IMG/VR virus record: IMGVR_UViG_3300035698_019877 | Location: 1-25,802 of that record | DNA: 25,802 nt | Direction: 5' to 3' (one strand) | Source: a virus | Part shown: positions 1-8,096 of the stretch, piece after piece | Layout: each line of letters opens with the position of its first letter | How positions within the stretch are numbered: the first letter of the stretch is position 1 | Notes under the pieces: model-generated | Databases searched by the model: none | What the model saw: only the letters and a program-made list of their open reading frames with translations | Told to the model about the DNA's origin: nothing | Position numbers and translations under genes: made by a program

Positions 1-461
1 CCTAAATTAAGCCTCTGTATATAAGCATAGTGTATGTCACCAAAATCATCAGATTGAACAATCTCTTTTAATTTTATAATTTCGGGGCTATATAAAAAAA
101 TATGCCCAACCATCACAACCCTATTATGCTCATTAGCTAACGCTACTATCTCCTCTGACTCCTTTACACTGAGCGTCATAGGTTTTTCCACAAAAACATG
201 CTTACCAGCAGCAATAGCTTTAGTTGCTATCATATGATGAGTATTGGGAGGTGTAGCAATAACCACACCATCTACATCATTTCTCCCCAAACAGTGCTCC
301 CATTCAGTGTCGAAATGAACACCCCTATACACAGGGTTAGTAGCAAACTTTTTTAATTTATTAACATCTTTATCAAATGCAGCTGCTAAAACACCAAGTG
401 TATTAAAAACTCTCAAAAGATTTGGTCCCCAATATCCTAAACCAACCAGTGCTAATTTCAT
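1..461 (-). CDS. Gfo/Idh/MocA-family NAD(P)-dependent sugar oxidoreductase, 3' end cut off
   Basis: The first 153 residues are visible; the rest lies beyond the left edge. The ATG at 461 is preceded by AGGAGGA at 467-473, which overlaps the stop of the upstream glycosyltransferase. The protein opens with MKLALVGLGYWGPNL, a Rossmann nucleotide-binding start (GxGxxG-like). It later shows VVIATPPNTHH and HVFVEKPMT, the EKP motif that is the hallmark of this family, whose lysine takes part in catalysis. Relatives oxidise or reduce nucleotide-sugar or inositol substrates; WlbA-type UDP-GlcNAc(A) 3-dehydrogenases start in a similar way, but the substrate cannot be read from this half. As the last visible gene of the sugar cluster it probably makes or alters the sugar used by the neighbouring transferases (inference). 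Confidence 0.88.
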   Translation of the reverse strand, partial: MKLALVGLGYWGPNLLRVFNTLGVLAAAFDKDVNKLKKFATNPVYRGVHFDTEWEHCLGRNDVDGVVIATPPNTHHMIATKAIAAGKHVFVEKPMTLSVKESEEIVALANEHNRVVMVGHIFLYSPEIIKLKEIVQSDDFGDIHYAYIQRLNL

Positions 462-471
462 AAAAATCCTC

Positions 472-1122
472 CTAAAATGTTATGCCTTCAGGCCAAATGT
501 CTCTTCCACCATCCAAACTTTGTTTCTTTTTTAATTCCCTATATAAAACATTCATCTTTTCAAAATCATAATCAATACGGGGTTTCCAGTACATATTAAA
601 ATGGTGAAGATCTTCCTTGACCCATAATGATTTTCTTAACCCAACAACAACCTCATGAACATAATGAACCATATGAACTCTAGGAAAATCATTTCTAATA
701 AGACGCTGCTGCCAATCTGGGTACCAATTTTGTTTGGTGTATTCATCCTTCATATCCAAATCTGACCAATGTCTTCTAGAGAAATAAACACCGTCAATGG
801 GGTGGTCATGTATGTCATGTACTATCTTATTCAATTTTTTACCAAGATCTAATGTTATTTTTTCATCTGGCGCCAACCCAAAAACCCAGTCTGATTTATC
901 TTTAGTCCAGTACATCAAAGTATTTTTTGTTTTACCAAAATTTTTAAAGGTAAACAATTTAGTTTTACATCCATAAGATTCAGCAATCTCTTTAGTTCTA
1001 TCAGTAGTTCTATCATCTACCATTATATAACTTTCTTCAACAAACGGAAGAATAGTCTCTAACATCATAGCTATACAATGTTCCTCATCTTTTACAAATG
1101 CTGAATGAATGAGCTTAGGCAT
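472..1122 (-). CDS. GT2-type (GT-A fold) glycosyltransferase
   Basis: A 216-residue protein that fits a short family 2 glycosyltransferase, which moves a sugar from a nucleotide-sugar donor. The N-terminus (HSAFVKDEEHCIAMMLET, then a MVDDRTTDRT segment around residues 34-43) is the usual GT2 opening: a strand with N/K-DE, a helix, then the D-D-x-S/T-x-D-x-T nucleotide-binding loop. A VFGLAPDEKIT segment near residue 80 is the likely DxD-equivalent (metal or donor site). No membrane segment is seen, so it is probably cytosolic. The start at 1122 has GGAGAATAGT in front, formed from the end of the methyltransferase gene one base upstream. Acceptor and sugar are unknown. Confidence 0.82.
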   Translation of the reverse strand: MPKLIHSAFVKDEEHCIAMMLETILPFVEESYIMVDDRTTDRTKEIAESYGCKTKLFTFKNFGKTKNTLMYWTKDKSDWVFGLAPDEKITLDLGKKLNKIVHDIHDHPIDGVYFSRRHWSDLDMKDEYTKQNWYPDWQQRLIRNDFPRVHMVHYVHEVVVGLRKSLWVKEDLHHFNMYWKPRIDYDFEKMNVLYRELKKKQSLDGGRDIWPEGITF

Positions 1123-1123
1123 A

Positions 1124-1621
1124 CTATTCTCCTTTCCTAAATTTAACTATCATATTAAAACCATTTTCCTTATAATCAATTTCTTCCAGTCCTACTTCAG
1201 AACATACAACCTTAAACCAAGCACGGTCAAAAGCAACATAATGAAAATTTCCAGAATAATCTTGGCCACCATAAAGTAGCCAAGATATATATTCAGCATT
1301 CTTCCACCCTTTTTCAGATTTATAGTGTTTAATTATCTTTGCTAAATTGGGAAGCCTAAATTCAATTATACCGCCAGGCTTCAATTTTAACAACCAATTA
1401 AGTAAAACCTTTTTAGTTTTAGGAATAGGAAAATGCTCAATAATATCACTAGCCAAAATGTAGTCAAAGTGGTAATCTGGGAATGGTAAGGGGTCTGTAA
1501 CATTCAGTACATGGTCCACAACTGGAAGATTACGCTCGTCTACATTAATACATTTATAACCGGAAGGATATTCAGTATATGTCCGCTCCCCACAACCTAC
1601 ATTAAGTGTTAATTTATTCAT
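1124..1621 (-). CDS. small class I SAM-dependent methyltransferase
   Basis: A 165-residue protein with the class I methyltransferase core. LNVGCGE at residues 6-12 is motif I (the SAM glycine loop). A VDH-x-x-NVTDPLPFPD stretch near residues 35-49 matches the motif II/III region, and the segment FDYILASDIIEHFP is the acidic motif IV block seen in Methyltransf_11-like enzymes. It is short for the family and lacks much of a C-terminal substrate domain, so the substrate cannot be inferred; the setting suggests a sugar or glycan. It begins inside the end of the homing endonuclease gene (ATGA overlap, 1618-1621), with GGAGGT directly upstream, so translation is probably coupled. Confidence 0.85.
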   Translation of the reverse strand: MNKLTLNVGCGERTYTEYPSGYKCINVDERNLPVVDHVLNVTDPLPFPDYHFDYILASDIIEHFPIPKTKKVLLNWLLKLKPGGIIEFRLPNLAKIIKHYKSEKGWKNAEYISWLLYGGQDYSGNFHYVAFDRAWFKVVCSEVGLEEIDYKENGFNMIVKFRKGE

Positions 1622-3210
1622 CTAACCTCCATCTCATACTTTAAATTACCACAGTCCCAGATCCTATTCCAACCCTCTTCTTTACGAATTTCAATTTCTG
1701 TTTTATTAACAGGATCATTAAATGTTTTTCTAAGAGCAAACCTATGTAGTCTCTTTTTATTTTTGAAATACCAATAACTAGGTTTAGTGTAATCAACAAA
1801 AGTAAAACCAATGTTCTCATACAAATTACCAACAGACCATCTCCTATCAGCAAAAGTAAATATTTTTTTACAACTAAAATTCTTTTTAAAATAAGACATA
1901 AATTTAGATGCTATCCCCACCACTATACACCCAATTCTAGAACAAAACCTTGAAAGCTCATATAGACCAGGAACATCTTTTCTATAACCTTTGGATACAG
2001 AAGGTTTAGAAAAAGTCATTACAGAAACCAATTCATTTTTATAAAAAGCACCTAATTTTACAGCAGATCCAGTATACCCTTGTAAATGATTTTCTTCACA
2101 AAATTTCTTAGCTATATTAGCAGGTATTTCTTCTATATAACATTTTCTAGCATGTATCTTAGTAAAATTATTTTTAATACCCAATATATTAGACAATCTG
2201 GAAAATACTATATCTCTATTATTTAGAAATTCGTCCTCGAATATAGTAATTAATTTGTAACCCAACTCCAAACACTTGTTTAACTTATTAATATGATAAT
2301 TTTTGTCCTTACCAGCCGATTCTGAATGCCAGTACAAACCACAGTATTCTATAGCCACTTTCTTTTCTCGAACAACAATATCTAACTCATAAGGACTAAT
2401 CACATCCCTACAATTAGATTCAAAAGTCACATTCAAAAGTGACATGAATTCTCTTATGATAAGTTCTTGCCCAGAAGAACCCATACCAGAACATTCAACA
2501 CAGCGAGAGCCTTTGTGTAACCAATTATTCCAATTAACCTTATAAATATGACCAGCAGGGCACTCCAATTCTAAAATCTGAGAAGAATTATCATATTTTT
2601 TTGTTATTAATTTATATCCTTCTTTTGCTAAAATACCCTTTATTTCTTCTACATCAGCCCTTATACCACCATTACAATGTGGGCATCTTCTGCCTTGAAG
2701 AAAATTGTGAAAAGATGACTCATAAACATGCCCTTTATCACACACTATAGTTAGGGGTGAAAACACATTAACATACTTATCTGACAACAGTTTATAACCA
2801 ACTGATGACAAAGATTCTTGTATATCTTTTTTAGACTTCTTTATATTCCCAGAACAAAAAGGGCATCTTATTCCTTTTCTTAAATGATCTATACGCATAC
2901 TCCATAAATGCCCTTTAGAACACCTGTATTTAAACTTCTGCTTAGAATTAACATACACATCGTCAATAAGCTCTAAACCAGCCTCTTTAAATTCTGCTCT
3001 TATTATATCTAAATTCAACACAGCGTTACCACTACAATAAGGGCATCTGTGCCCAGATTTCCAATCTGCCCAAGAAATACAGTGTTCATGCCCCTTATTA
3101 CATCTGTAATTAAGTTTCTCTTTAGCTGAAACCCAAACATCTGTAGTAAGAGTATATCCATCTTTTAGAAATTCCCCTCTTACAAAATCTATAGTAATTT
3201 TTTTAGGCAT
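1618..3210 (-). CDS. free-standing VSR-like homing endonuclease with four zinc-ribbon repeats
   Basis: 530 residues in three parts. (1) Residues 1-242 are four tandem modules of about 60 residues, each ending in C-x3-H ... C-x2-C (C37/H41/C56/C59, then the same set at +60, +120 and +180), like the probable zinc-ribbon family DUF4379; a DNA-reading role is inferred. (2) Residues about 247-335 form a VSR/EDxHD-type nuclease: E249, D277 in YELDIVV, E288 in AIEYCGLYWHSE, then H295/H306. This fold is known from phage homing endonucleases such as I-Bth0305I. (3) Residues about 350-520 are a C-terminal part common in phage proteins of this kind (ARKCYIEEIP, HLQGYTGS, ADRRWS). The gene overlaps its neighbours by 1 and 4 bases, sits inside the sugar operon and directly follows the two-intein gene. 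It looks intact. Confidence 0.85.
   Translation of the reverse strand: MPKKITIDFVRGEFLKDGYTLTTDVWVSAKEKLNYRCNKGHEHCISWADWKSGHRCPYCSGNAVLNLDIIRAEFKEAGLELIDDVYVNSKQKFKYRCSKGHLWSMRIDHLRKGIRCPFCSGNIKKSKKDIQESLSSVGYKLLSDKYVNVFSPLTIVCDKGHVYESSFHNFLQGRRCPHCNGGIRADVEEIKGILAKEGYKLITKKYDNSSQILELECPAGHIYKVNWNNWLHKGSRCVECSGMGSSGQELIIREFMSLLNVTFESNCRDVISPYELDIVVREKKVAIEYCGLYWHSESAGKDKNYHINKLNKCLELGYKLITIFEDEFLNNRDIVFSRLSNILGIKNNFTKIHARKCYIEEIPANIAKKFCEENHLQGYTGSAVKLGAFYKNELVSVMTFSKPSVSKGYRKDVPGLYELSRFCSRIGCIVVGIASKFMSYFKKNFSCKKIFTFADRRWSVGNLYENIGFTFVDYTKPSYWYFKNKKRLHRFALRKTFNDPVNKTEIEIRKEEGWNRIWDCGNLKYEMEVR
2485..3210 (-). repeat. four tandem 60-residue zinc-ribbon modules in the homing endonuclease
   Basis: The cysteine and histidine ligands recur with a period of exactly 60 residues for the first three modules (C37, C97, C157 and C217; the last CxxC pair is shifted by one residue). 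Each module has the pattern of a short helix, a G-[YL]-x-L-x-x-x-x-[YW]-V segment, then C-x2-GH, a W/H-rich stretch and RCPxCSG. The protein modules are clearly related, but the DNA copies have diverged and are not exact repeats. Confidence 0.8.
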
Positions 3211-6200
3211 TATAACTCTACAATATTATCTATAATTTTTTGACCAATATTTTCCCATCCAAAATTATCACAGATATACTGCTTTAATTTAGTAGACTTA
3301 AGTATAGACGCATCTCTATGTTCAAAAACATATTTCATTAAATCAGAGCCATGCTCAACATCAGGTTCAGCCCATAGTTGATTCCCTCGATACCACGGGC
3401 TCCATGGCATACCAGAAACTGGGGTTTTAGTATAGTTTACTAAATAACTATTATCAGGTTTAGCATACTCTGTACTGCCACCAAACCCAGTAACTATAAT
3501 TGGGTTACCAATAGCCCCAGCAGTAAAAGGACAATTATGCATCAATATACCATTTCCAACAAAACTTTCAGCTTCTTTTACAGTAAAATCATACATATAA
3601 TCATTATATTCTATATCTTCTATATTAGTAATTTTAACTAAAAAGTAATTATCTGTCTCTACATGGTGTTTTCTATATGAATCTAACACATTATCACATA
3701 TAAATTTTTCATAATCTTCGTTTGCTATACTCACATTATACGGGTTAAAGTTACCAAATTTACCTATAGACTTAACACATATACGAGGGCACATATTTAG
3801 ACTATTAAGTATGGTCTTTACTTGGTATGCTAATGTATGTGATACAGTTGTTAAAGCGTAAGCACTACCAGAATCATGTCCATCTCCAATAAACAAACTT
3901 TTCAAAAGAGGTAGTAAATGTTTACCAGATAATAACAACCATTTAGGAATACATTTATTTACAGCCCCCTTTCCAAAAAGATTAGCAAAAACTTCTGCTA
4001 AAATTTTATTACTTACTATAATTCTACATTTATTGTCATATTGCTGTAGATAAATAGAATTATTACTAACTCCAAAACTATCCTCAAAAACCTCTGCTAT
4101 TTTTTTAGCTACATCATATTCATTTTTATGTAAATCTATTTCAATAAAACTACCATTATTATTACTTCCTTCTGCTATATACCAACCAAACAAAGATAAA
4201 ATACTATAATCTATTGTAATAAAACGATTTATTTTGTTAGGCTCTTTAACTAAAAAATCAATACTTAATAATATGTCATAAGCTTTTCTTGTACTTGAAC
4301 CTTCTTTAGGTATAGTATTCTTTTTAATATGGCTTACCGCACCTTCAAATATTTTCTTTGTAAACCCATAGGTTTTAACTAGACTAGAGTAACTATATTC
4401 AGTATCTTTAGGAGAATATCCCATTTTAATAGCTATAGTAGTATCATCTTCTATGATATCATCTCTATCTATATAATCTAATAAATCTATTTTTTCTGGT
4501 AATTTTTCATCAAGTGCTGGTTTAGGTATTGCTACATAATCACCTACTTCCACACTACCTGCTTCACACCAATAGAGTTTTTCCTCTATTTCATTCTTCG
4601 TATAATTATATCTTTTCCAATTTGATAGATCTTTTGTTATATAGAGCGGGTGTTCATAACTGACTATACTATCTTCGTGTAATTTTACAGAGAGTTTTAA
4701 AGCTCTTTCAACATGTCTTTTTGAGACTGAAGTTATTTCATGAAATCCCCCATCTTTAGATAGTGCCTTATCTCCTTTACAAACATCTTTTGCTTTTTTA
4801 ACTCCTTCATCATTAATAACATTCATATCTCCACCGACACAAAGACCAAACCCTTCGCCACGATCAAATGAGGTATAACAATCCCCTCTAGCGTGTAGCC
4901 CAAGAATTTCATCATTAGACAGCATATCTAAAATCAAATATATTTTAGGGTATTTATCCATAGGCATAACAAATTTCATACGCTTAACAGTGCTTCTTAT
5001 AGCATCCTTCTCTTGATCACTATAATCACTTCTATAAGTTTTTAAAACAAGAGCTACATTCTCATCATTCTGAAAAGACCTCCAATATGCTTTCATCAAA
5101 GCCAGTGGGTGTTTTCTCTCTGTATTACTGCAGAATAACACTTTACCATTGCGTTCTACCAACATGGTATGGTTTTTTACTCTAGCACAATATATATACC
5201 CATCATAATCTATTTCTTTCAGATTGGCATAATACATACTTGGTTCATTATTCTCTCTATTAACAGACACAGTATATTTAAGTCTTCTCCCTTGGATAAT
5301 TCTACCGTCTATTTTTCCTGGATTATTATCTTTAGGATCTGAAATAGAAATTGCACCCGACATACCGACTTTCAATAAGCATTCCTGGACATCTTCTGCT
5401 AATTTTTTGGAAGTAGTAACATATTTACACCAAGTACCGTTTCTATGAAAACTACCATCACCCTTAATAAGGGATTCAAGTAGCAACAAAATATGATCTG
5501 TACATAAACTCTTTATATCTTCATCAATATATTTCTCATAACATTTTCCGAACTGTTGTAAATACAAACATAACTCTCTAGAATTAAAAATAATATCTTT
5601 ACCACAATCTATAGGGGTGAACCCTAGATTCTCAATACATTCCCAAATCTCTTTTCTATATGCTTCACTTTTCGTCTGTGTTATAACAACTCTATAGTAA
5701 TTATCTGTAATCTCGATGGAGCCTTCGGATAAATACCACCCCATAAAACGCATAAAAGAATCTATAGGCAACTTTAGAGGCTCACCATTATTAAGTTTGT
5801 AACTACTATTAGAGTATGGAATTTCAAAGTAACATAGTCTTTTACCATTCCATCTACAATTTTTTTTGGTCCTATACTTACCTGAAACTTTCAACTCGCC
5901 TTCTTTATTAGTTATTACCATCTCATTCAGTGGCTTTAACTCCCAAGAACCTTCAGGATCTACCTTGTAAGAACCCTTCATATGTTCTTTAACAACCATT
6001 TTATGTTCCGGATTAACACACAAATCAAATTGGGCACCTTTTAGATGAAACATTTTATCTTTCCTATAAAAACTAACTATCTCATCCGGATTATAATATT
6101 CTAGTTCATCAGTATCTTTATTAAGAGTAGCTATTTCATCTTCGTATACCAAGTCTTTAAAATATTTAAATCCATTTCTTGTAAGAACCCTAGTCTTATC

Positions 6201-6728
6201 ATCGTAACACCATTGAAATATACTATAAAATACAAAGGTGTCATCCCCAACACCATTTACTTTGTAAGGTTTAATACCGTCGAATTCAGACATGTTAATA
6301 CCATGTGGAACCACACCAATAGGAATAGTAACACCACTATTCTTAAAAACACCCCTATTCCAAGTACAACCTACTAAAACTTTATCAACATTCTCATTAA
6401 TATATTCAGGCCATTTATTATGAAGTCTATCAGTTTCCCAAATAGTGTAGCCTATATTTAACTTTCCATCCTCTCTGTACTTATCCCAAAACTCTGGTGT
6501 AGTATGAATAATTACTACATTATAATCAACATTTTTATTAATTAAACTCTTAAGCACATCACCGTGTTTACCTAACTCCGGCCTAGCGGGTTCAAAAGAA
6601 ATAGAATTAACTGTAATAGGCACACCAAGTTTATGTAAAGCCAATATATTACCGCGTGATGCCTGTGCATAACCAGAATTATCCAGGCATGGGGCTATAT
6701 ATTTAATACCTGTTATTTCCGTACCCAT
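3210..6728 (-). CDS. GT4/GT-B glycosyltransferase precursor interrupted by two inteins
   Basis: The 1172-residue precursor should splice to a 374-residue glycosyltransferase made of residues 1-173, 536-629 and 1066-1172. The N-terminus (APCLDNSGYAQASRGN) resembles that of the upstream transferase at 6776-8092, and the GT-B donor-site motif EGFGL-CPFTAGAIGNPII is restored only after the second intein is removed. The second acidic residue of the usual E-x7-E pair appears to be Thr. Intein 1 (residues 174-535) splits FQW^TERKHP; intein 2 (630-1065) splits EGFGL^CPF. Both carry LAGLIDADG endonuclease motifs. The ATG at 6728 has GGGAGGT upstream. The stop shares one base with the ATG of the homing endonuclease gene. 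Acceptor and sugar are unknown. Confidence 0.9.
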   Translation of the reverse strand: MGTEITGIKYIAPCLDNSGYAQASRGNILALHKLGVPITVNSISFEPARPELGKHGDVLKSLINKNVDYNVVIIHTTPEFWDKYREDGKLNIGYTIWETDRLHNKWPEYINENVDKVLVGCTWNRGVFKNSGVTIPIGVVPHGINMSEFDGIKPYKVNGVGDDTFVFYSIFQWCYDDKTRVLTRNGFKYFKDLVYEDEIATLNKDTDELEYYNPDEIVSFYRKDKMFHLKGAQFDLCVNPEHKMVVKEHMKGSYKVDPEGSWELKPLNEMVITNKEGELKVSGKYRTKKNCRWNGKRLCYFEIPYSNSSYKLNNGEPLKLPIDSFMRFMGWYLSEGSIEITDNYYRVVITQTKSEAYRKEIWECIENLGFTPIDCGKDIIFNSRELCLYLQQFGKCYEKYIDEDIKSLCTDHILLLLESLIKGDGSFHRNGTWCKYVTTSKKLAEDVQECLLKVGMSGAISISDPKDNNPGKIDGRIIQGRRLKYTVSVNRENNEPSMYYANLKEIDYDGYIYCARVKNHTMLVERNGKVLFCSNTERKHPLALMKAYWRSFQNDENVALVLKTYRSDYSDQEKDAIRSTVKRMKFVMPMDKYPKIYLILDMLSNDEILGLHARGDCYTSFDRGEGFGLCVGGDMNVINDEGVKKAKDVCKGDKALSKDGGFHEITSVSKRHVERALKLSVKLHEDSIVSYEHPLYITKDLSNWKRYNYTKNEIEEKLYWCEAGSVEVGDYVAIPKPALDEKLPEKIDLLDYIDRDDIIEDDTTIAIKMGYSPKDTEYSYSSLVKTYGFTKKIFEGAVSHIKKNTIPKEGSSTRKAYDILLSIDFLVKEPNKINRFITIDYSILSLFGWYIAEGSNNNGSFIEIDLHKNEYDVAKKIAEVFEDSFGVSNNSIYLQQYDNKCRIIVSNKILAEVFANLFGKGAVNKCIPKWLLLSGKHLLPLLKSLFIGDGHDSGSAYALTTVSHTLAYQVKTILNSLNMCPRICVKSIGKFGNFNPYNVSIANEDYEKFICDNVLDSYRKHHVETDNYFLVKITNIEDIEYNDYMYDFTVKEAESFVGNGILMHNCPFTAGAIGNPIIVTGFGGSTEYAKPDNSYLVNYTKTPVSGMPWSPWYRGNQLWAEPDVEHGSDLMKYVFEHRDASILKSTKLKQYICDNFGWENIGQKIIDNIVEL
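3534..4841 (-). mobile_element. intein 2 in the glycosyltransferase (LAGLIDADG, 436 aa)
   Basis: Covers residues 630-1065. It starts at Cys in CVGGDMNVIN; block B is SIVSYEHPLY, with the His kept. The endonuclease blocks are LSLFGWYIAEGS and LLKSLFIGDGHD, both with an acidic residue at the catalytic position. The C-terminal block is SFVGNGILMHN followed by Cys (+1), a standard His-Asn/Cys junction. Excision restores RGEGFGL joined to CPFTAGAIGNP, the nucleotide-sugar binding loop, so the enzyme should be inactive until splicing occurs. Its sequence is not close to intein 1, which points to separate acquisitions. Confidence 0.93.
5124..6209 (-). mobile_element. intein 1 in the glycosyltransferase (LAGLIDADG, 362 aa)
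   Basis: Covers residues 174-535 of the precursor. The first residue is Cys (CYDDKTRVLTRNG, block A) and block B is CVNPEHKM. The endonuclease blocks are FMGWYLSEGS and LLESLIKGDGSF, with the catalytic-position Glu and Asp kept. The C-terminal block runs from HTMLVERNG to VLFCSN, followed by extein Thr. The penultimate residue is Ser where His is usual, a known variation that can slow Asn cyclisation. Removing it joins FQW to TERKHPLALMKAYW, a continuous glycosyltransferase sequence. The reading frame is open throughout. Confidence 0.92.
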
Positions 6729-6775
6729 CAGATACCTCCCAAAAGTTTAATTGAGTTACCACTTTACAATTCATC

Positions 6776-8092
6776 CTAAAATTCCTCCGCTTTAAGTGTT
6801 CTCTCAGATTCTTCTGAGGCGGCCAAACCGTTATTTCCTTCTTTAACTATGTCCATATAAGCCTTATCAAATAGATCAACCCACTTCGGCGCAACACTAG
6901 TTTGCCAATCCATCTGTGTCATAATCCAAGCATATGCATTCTCTGCCTTTTTCTTAGCTTCATCATAATTATTATAAACCTCAAGCATAGTATCAACTAG
7001 ATTATTAACATCAACTAAAGGTCTAATTACTTCATTATCATGTGGAAGCACAGTGTAAAGGCTTGGGTCATCACCACTCTTAACAAGGTAACCACGCTCT
7101 TCAGTAATGTTTTCTGTAATAGCCGTATTATCAGGCATAATAATTGGTGTTTTAGTAGCCATGGCCTCAATCCACGATAGCCCCCATCCTTCACCGAGAG
7201 TAGTGCTAATAACGCAGTCTGACGCATTGTAGATCAAATTTACTATACCAATAGGATATCCTTGATTAGGACCGAAATTTTCAGGGAAAATAACATCTTC
7301 CTGTACGCTGAAACCAAAAGAATCGCAAACTTTAACCAAATCCCACCCTTGATCTTGTTTGGCCATATGTAAATACAAAATAGAATTTGGTACTTGTTTT
7401 CTAAACTCCTTAAAAGCCTGCAAAGTTCTAGGAATATCCTTACGCTGTTGATTTCTATTCAAATTAGTAAAAATGAATTTATCATGGTGTTTGCCAAAGT
7501 ATTGCTGCCTAAACTTAGCAATATCTTTACCACTCATAGGGGTAAAATTAGCGGTGTTAGCCCCATGAGGAATACTATACATATCCTTAACTTCTGGAAA
7601 TGCTCTTTTAGCCTCTCGCTTACCAAACTCAGAATAGGCAACTAGATAGTCTACAGAATTAACATTCCTAATCCAATCTCGGTTAGGTGAGCCATCCACA
7701 GGAAAATAACAAATAGATTTAAATTTTTTCAACTCAGCTTCCCTTAAATGTTGCATTAGTTCCGGTAGAAAATCCAAAATAAATGTGTCCTGCAAAAAGA
7801 ACAAAATGTCATACCCTACTTGTTTAATCATATCAGGAATCATACCACATATTTTTTTACGGCCGTATGGATCTCGCTCCGAATTAGTACCAGTAGGCCA
7901 AATTCTATAGGGAAAAGTGTGTGGATCACCCCAATAATTAACACCTAAAATATCAATTTGGTACCTACCAGTTTTATGAAGCCCTTCAAAAATGTTTCTA
8001 CTTACTGTGCCAAAACCTGTAGCACAAGTGGGCGAATCACAATAAGCAAGCACCTTAATAATTTTATTAGTATCTATATTCTTTTCCATCAT
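6776..8092 (-). CDS. GT4-family glycosyltransferase
   Basis: A 438-residue GT-B enzyme that should use a nucleotide-sugar donor. The N-terminal Rossmann half begins VLAYCDSPTCATGFG (residues 14-28). The C-terminal half has NLNRNQQRKD (210-219), IFPENF (268-273) and the donor motif EGWGLSWIEAMATKTPII (301-318), with the complete E-x7-E pair (E301, E309). Its layout parallels the two-intein transferase downstream; both have an SxGx-x-x-SRxN-like N-terminal loop, so they are probably paralogues. The C-terminal tail (about 415-438) is acidic and low in complexity. Two adjacent ATG codons sit at the start behind GGAGAAGGTATAAGG; either could be used. A 47-base gap to the next gene holds only that gene's ribosome binding site. 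Confidence 0.9.
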   Translation of the reverse strand: MMEKNIDTNKIIKVLAYCDSPTCATGFGTVSRNIFEGLHKTGRYQIDILGVNYWGDPHTFPYRIWPTGTNSERDPYGRKKICGMIPDMIKQVGYDILFFLQDTFILDFLPELMQHLREAELKKFKSICYFPVDGSPNRDWIRNVNSVDYLVAYSEFGKREAKRAFPEVKDMYSIPHGANTANFTPMSGKDIAKFRQQYFGKHHDKFIFTNLNRNQQRKDIPRTLQAFKEFRKQVPNSILYLHMAKQDQGWDLVKVCDSFGFSVQEDVIFPENFGPNQGYPIGIVNLIYNASDCVISTTLGEGWGLSWIEAMATKTPIIMPDNTAITENITEERGYLVKSGDDPSLYTVLPHDNEVIRPLVDVNNLVDTMLEVYNNYDEAKKKAENAYAWIMTQMDWQTSVAPKWVDLFDKAYMDIVKEGNNGLAASEESERTLKAEEF

Positions 8093-8096
8093 AACC

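Noticed and set aside
1641-1853. Second minus-strand frame inside the homing endonuclease gene
   Set aside because: It is a shifted reading of codons that encode the conserved C-terminal part, rich in Leu/Ile/Lys as expected of a shadow frame.
6729-6775. 47-base gap searched for a promoter or terminator
   Set aside because: Only a ribosome binding site for the next gene is visible; no -35/-10 pair or hairpin stands out.
7394-7645. Plus-strand open frame of 83 codons
   Set aside because: It lies wholly inside the glycosyltransferase gene on the other strand, has no family features, and all supported genes run the other way.
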